This document shows, in pieces, positions 61,982 to 64,000 of a DNA stretch of 64,000 nt (position 1 is its first letter; every line of letters starts with the position of its first letter). The notes below the pieces were generated by a model. That model was given only the letters and a program-made list of their open reading frames with translations. It did no database searches and was not told where the DNA came from. The DNA is taken from contig NZ_RFFG01000036.1 in NCBI RefSeq assembly GCF_003696215.1, positions 18,228 to 82,227 of the forward strand, given 5' to 3'. The stretch comes from Actinomadura harenae. GTDB taxonomy: Bacteria > Actinomycetota > Actinomycetes > Streptosporangiales > Streptosporangiaceae. The position numbers and the translations under genes are program-made.

Positions 61982-63121
61982 GTGCGGGACGCCGGGACCG
62001 GTGGAACGTCCGAGATCACGGGCGGTGCGGGGCTTTCTGAGGCGGTGGCCGGGGCGGTCCCCGCCACGGCTCCGGGGAACGCGCCCGGGGACGCGCCTGG
62101 GGGTGCGTCCGGGCGGGCCGTGGGGCTGCACCGGGTGCTGGAGCCGGCGGGGGTGCTGCCGCAGGCCGCGGTGCGCCTGGACGCCGATCCGGTGATCGGG
62201 CCGGACGAGGTGCGGATCGCGGTGGAGCGGCTGAACCTGGACGCGGCGTCCTACCGGCAGCTGCGGACGGCGCACGGCGGGGACGGCGAGGCGGTCCGGG
62301 CCGAGGTGCTGCGGATCGTCGGCGAGCGCGGCAAGATGCACAACCCGGTGACGGGGTCGGGCGGCATGCTCGTCGGGACCGTCGCGGAGGTGGGCCCGGA
62401 GTCGCCCCTGGGACTGAAGCCGGGCGACCGGGTCGCGACGCTGGTGTCGCTGACGCTGACGCCGCTGGCGATCACCGACGGCCTGGCCCGCTGGGACGGG
62501 ATGAGCGAGCAGGTCCCGGCGGAGGGGCACGCGATCCTGTTCGCGCGGTCGATCGCCGCGGTCCTCCCGGACGATCTCCCGGTTCCGCTGGCGCTGGCCG
62601 TGATGGACGTGTGCGGCGCGCCCGCGCTGACCCATCGCGTGGTGGCGGGCCGTCCGGTGCCGCCGAGGGTGGCGGTGCTGGGCGCGGCGGGCAAGAGCGG
62701 ATCGCTGGCGCTGGCGGCGGCGCGGCGTGCGGGCGCGGCCGAGACGGTCGGGCTGGTGCCGTCGCAGGAGGAGGAACGGCGGCTGGTGGCGTCCGGGCTG
62801 GCGGACCGGGTGGTGCGGGCGGACGCCCGCGACCCGGTGGCGGTGGCCGAGGCACTGGGGGCCCCGGCGGACGTGACGGTGGTGTGCGTGGACGTGCCGG
62901 GCTGTGAGCACGGCGCGGTGCTGGGGACCGCCGCGGGCGGGACGGTGGTGTTCTTCTCGATGGCGACGTCGTTCCCCGCGGCGGCGCTGGGCGCGGAGGG
63001 CCTGGCCGCGGATGTGACGATGCTGATCGGGAACGGTTTCGTGCCGGGGCATGCGGAGATGGCGCTGGACCTGCTGCGGTCCGAGCCGGGTGTGCGCGCG
63101 TTGTTCGAGGGCCGTCTCTGA
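61982..63121 (+). CDS. kdd: L-erythro-3,5-diaminohexanoate dehydrogenase
   Basis: 379 aa from GTG 61982 after GGGAGG; GTG 61967 is an alternative five residues upstream. The family signature HNPVTGSGGMLVGTVAEVGP is present (about residue 120), followed by PGDRVATLVSLTLTPLAITD, the NAD-binding VAVLGAAGKSGSLALAAARR and VVFFSMATSFPAAALGAEGL. It oxidises 3,5-diaminohexanoate to 5-amino-3-oxohexanoate. Only this gene and kamA of the pathway lie in the window; the 5,6-aminomutase subunits are not here. Confidence 0.92.
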   Translation: MRDAGTGGTSEITGGAGLSEAVAGAVPATAPGNAPGDAPGGASGRAVGLHRVLEPAGVLPQAAVRLDADPVIGPDEVRIAVERLNLDAASYRQLRTAHGGDGEAVRAEVLRIVGERGKMHNPVTGSGGMLVGTVAEVGPESPLGLKPGDRVATLVSLTLTPLAITDGLARWDGMSEQVPAEGHAILFARSIAAVLPDDLPVPLALAVMDVCGAPALTHRVVAGRPVPPRVAVLGAAGKSGSLALAAARRAGAAETVGLVPSQEEERRLVASGLADRVVRADARDPVAVAEALGAPADVTVVCVDVPGCEHGAVLGTAAGGTVVFFSMATSFPAAALGAEGLAADVTMLIGNGFVPGHAEMALDLLRSEPGVRALFEGRL

Positions 63122-63128
63122 CGGTCGT

Positions 63129-63149
63129 CGGCCGGCGGTTCGCCGGCCG
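63129..63149 (+). terminator. Hairpin terminator after kdd
   Basis: CGGCCGGCG at 63129-63137 pairs perfectly with 63141-63149, loop GTT, 8 bases after the stop. Confidence 0.7.
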
Positions 63150-63178
63150 CCGCCGGGTGCCCGCCGTGATGCGCGATC

Positions 63179-63700
63179 ATGGCGGGCATGGTGGTGGAAA
63201 CGGTGACGGTTCCGTGGATTCCCGTCGCGCATCGGATGGATCTGCTGCTGACGCAGGTCCTGCCGGTGGACGGCAGGGTCGTGACGACGGCGTTCACGCT
63301 GGTCCTGGACGCCGCGGGGCGGACGCTGCTGACACGGGTGGATCGTCCGGGCCGGGGCTGGGAGGTTCCCGGCGGGCACGTGGAGCCGGGCGAGGCGCCG
63401 GTGGACGCGGCGGCGCGGGAACTGGCCGAGGAGACCGGCCTGGACGTGGCCGCGGGGCGGCTGCGGCTGTTCGGCGGGCAGGCGATCACGTTGGAGGCCG
63501 CGCCGCCCGAGGACTACGGGTATCCGCCGCGGACCTTCATGGCGTTCTACACCGCGCGGCTGGAGGTTCCGGGTCCGGTGACGCGTCCGGCGGACGGCAG
63601 TGAGTGCGCCGAGGCGGCGTGGCTGTCGCCGGAGGAGGTCGCGGCGCGGTGCGCGGGCGCGTCCTGGCTGCACCTGTTCCGCCGCCTGCCGGTTCTGTGA
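63179..63700 (+). CDS. NUDIX hydrolase
   Basis: 173 aa from ATG 63179 (ATG 63188 also possible). NUDIX box GGHVEPGEAPVDAAARELAE followed by ETGL. C-terminal part is as usual for the family (FMAFYTARLEVPGPV, ECAEAAWLSPEEVAARCAG). Substrate unknown. It is separated from kdd by a terminator, so it is independent of lysine catabolism. Confidence 0.9.
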   Translation: MAGMVVETVTVPWIPVAHRMDLLLTQVLPVDGRVVTTAFTLVLDAAGRTLLTRVDRPGRGWEVPGGHVEPGEAPVDAAARELAEETGLDVAAGRLRLFGGQAITLEAAPPEDYGYPPRTFMAFYTARLEVPGPVTRPADGSECAEAAWLSPEEVAARCAGASWLHLFRRLPVL

Positions 63701-63707
63701 ACGCGGG

Positions 63708-63740
63708 CCGGCCGCACCCGCGCGGAGCGGGTGCGGCCGG
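63708..63740. terminator. Bidirectional hairpin terminator
   Basis: A perfect 14-bp stem, CCGGCCGCACCCGC at 63708-63721 paired with 63727-63740, loop GCGGA. It lies between two convergent genes (stops at 63700 and 63752). Confidence 0.85.
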
Positions 63741-63751
63741 TGGTGTGCGGG

Positions 63752-64000
63752 TCAGTGGGCGAACAGGATGGCGACGCCCGCGCTGATCACGACCGCGATG
63801 ATCACCATGACCAGGGTCGAGGCGAGCCCGGTCGGGGGTGTGTGGCGGGCGACGGCCGCCACCGGGTACGGCCTGCGCGGGCGGGGCGCCGGGTTCGTCG
63901 TCGGCCGCGCGGGAGCGGACGGCGACGGTGACACGGCCGGTGCGGGTGCCGGGACCGGGGCCGGAATCGCGGGGAGGGCCGGACGCGGCCGCGGCGCGAC
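63752..64000 (-). CDS. Partial membrane protein (3' end in window)
   Basis: The frame is open to the right edge, so the start lies outside. The visible part is Pro/Ala-rich (PAPVPAPAPAV, SPSPSAPARPTTNPAPRPRR) and ends with a single C-terminal membrane helix, LVMVIIAVVISAGVAILFAH. This is the look of actinomycete tail-anchored or short membrane proteins with a disordered cytoplasmic N-terminus. Function unknown. Confidence 0.6.
   Translation of the reverse strand, partial: VAPRPRPALPAIPAPVPAPAPAVSPSPSAPARPTTNPAPRPRRPYPVAAVARHTPPTGLASTLVMVIIAVVISAGVAILFAH

Noticed and set aside
61955..63673. A 572-aa open frame opposite kdd and the NUDIX gene.
   Set aside because: Arg/Pro/His-rich low-complexity product, fully antisense to two clear genes; typical of high-GC shadow frames.
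1..64000. CRISPR array, phage structural genes, rRNA or tRNA genes.
   Set aside because: No regularly spaced repeats, no structural phage proteins and no RNA gene could be recognised anywhere in the window; the only integrase sequence is a short relic.

Overview
The window is high-GC actinomycete DNA. It combines features typical of filamentous Streptosporangiales/Streptomycetales: XRE-DUF5753/DUF397 pairs, PF04672-type methyltransferases, a conservon-type sensor gene, GTG starts and ATGA/GTGA-coupled operons. A Thermomonosporaceae/Actinomadura-like host is my guess; no rRNA or tRNA is present to place it. Most of the window is accessory DNA, with ordinary metabolic genes only at the right end.

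Left end (1-14.2 kb): a transposon-rich, decayed zone. An IS5-family element is inserted into an IS630-family transposase gene, with a 3-bp target duplication. Two different IS110-family transposases follow. Between and after them lie an aerolysin-like protein gene, an XRE regulator with mirrored operator-like sites, a frameshifted gene, several uncharacterised small genes, a compound hairpin, and a graveyard of integrase, monooxygenase and methyltransferase fragments. A 16-bp-stem terminator and a double-domain Lrp regulator close the zone.

Biosynthetic region 1 (15-30 kb, minus strand) is a compact NRPS operon read from 30.05 kb down to 15.07 kb: TauD-family dioxygenase, DUF6875-like protein, a 2567-aa NRPS (A-PCP-C-A-PCP-E-TE), an asparagine-synthase-type amidotransferase, an ATP-grasp ligase, an IMP dehydrogenase and a second TauD-family dioxygenase. 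The likely product is a hydroxylated and further ligated dipeptide whose second residue is D-configured. The IMPDH gene may be a resistant target copy. A divergent TPR-type regulator starts at 30.25 kb. Next comes a regulatory island (31.8-34.6 kb): an ATP-binding protein divergent from an XRE-DUF5753/DUF397 pair, with a perfect 20-bp palindrome between them and a perfect hairpin terminator after them.

Biosynthetic region 2 (34.7-42.9 kb, plus strand): a 42-aa peptide with a strong ribosome binding site, then a radical SAM enzyme, an archaeal-type S-adenosylmethionine synthetase, a guanidinoacetate-methyltransferase-like enzyme, a PhyH-family dioxygenase, an FkbM methyltransferase and an ATP-grasp ligase, nearly all overlapping. 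A complete glutamyl-tRNA synthetase with what looks like its own leaderless promoter and a NUDIX hydrolase follow. I do not recognise this combination and consider it the best candidate for an undescribed pathway.

Right half: an LLM oxidoreductase, a folate cyclo-ligase with its own iteron-controlled XRE regulator, a hairpin-rich gap, a PF04672 methyltransferase, a broken conservon (sensor plus truncated roadblock gene) and a secreted lectin-like protein. Biosynthetic region 3 (51.7-60.3 kb, minus strand) is a thiazole/oxazole-modified peptide (TOMM) cluster: leader-binding protein, YcaO cyclodehydratase, SagB-type dehydrogenase, a 62-aa precursor with a CxxCxxCxxC core, an FAD monooxygenase and an LCM-type methyltransferase. 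The window ends with lysine catabolism genes (a lysine 2,3-aminomutase divergent from a 3,5-diaminohexanoate dehydrogenase), a NUDIX hydrolase and a partial membrane protein.
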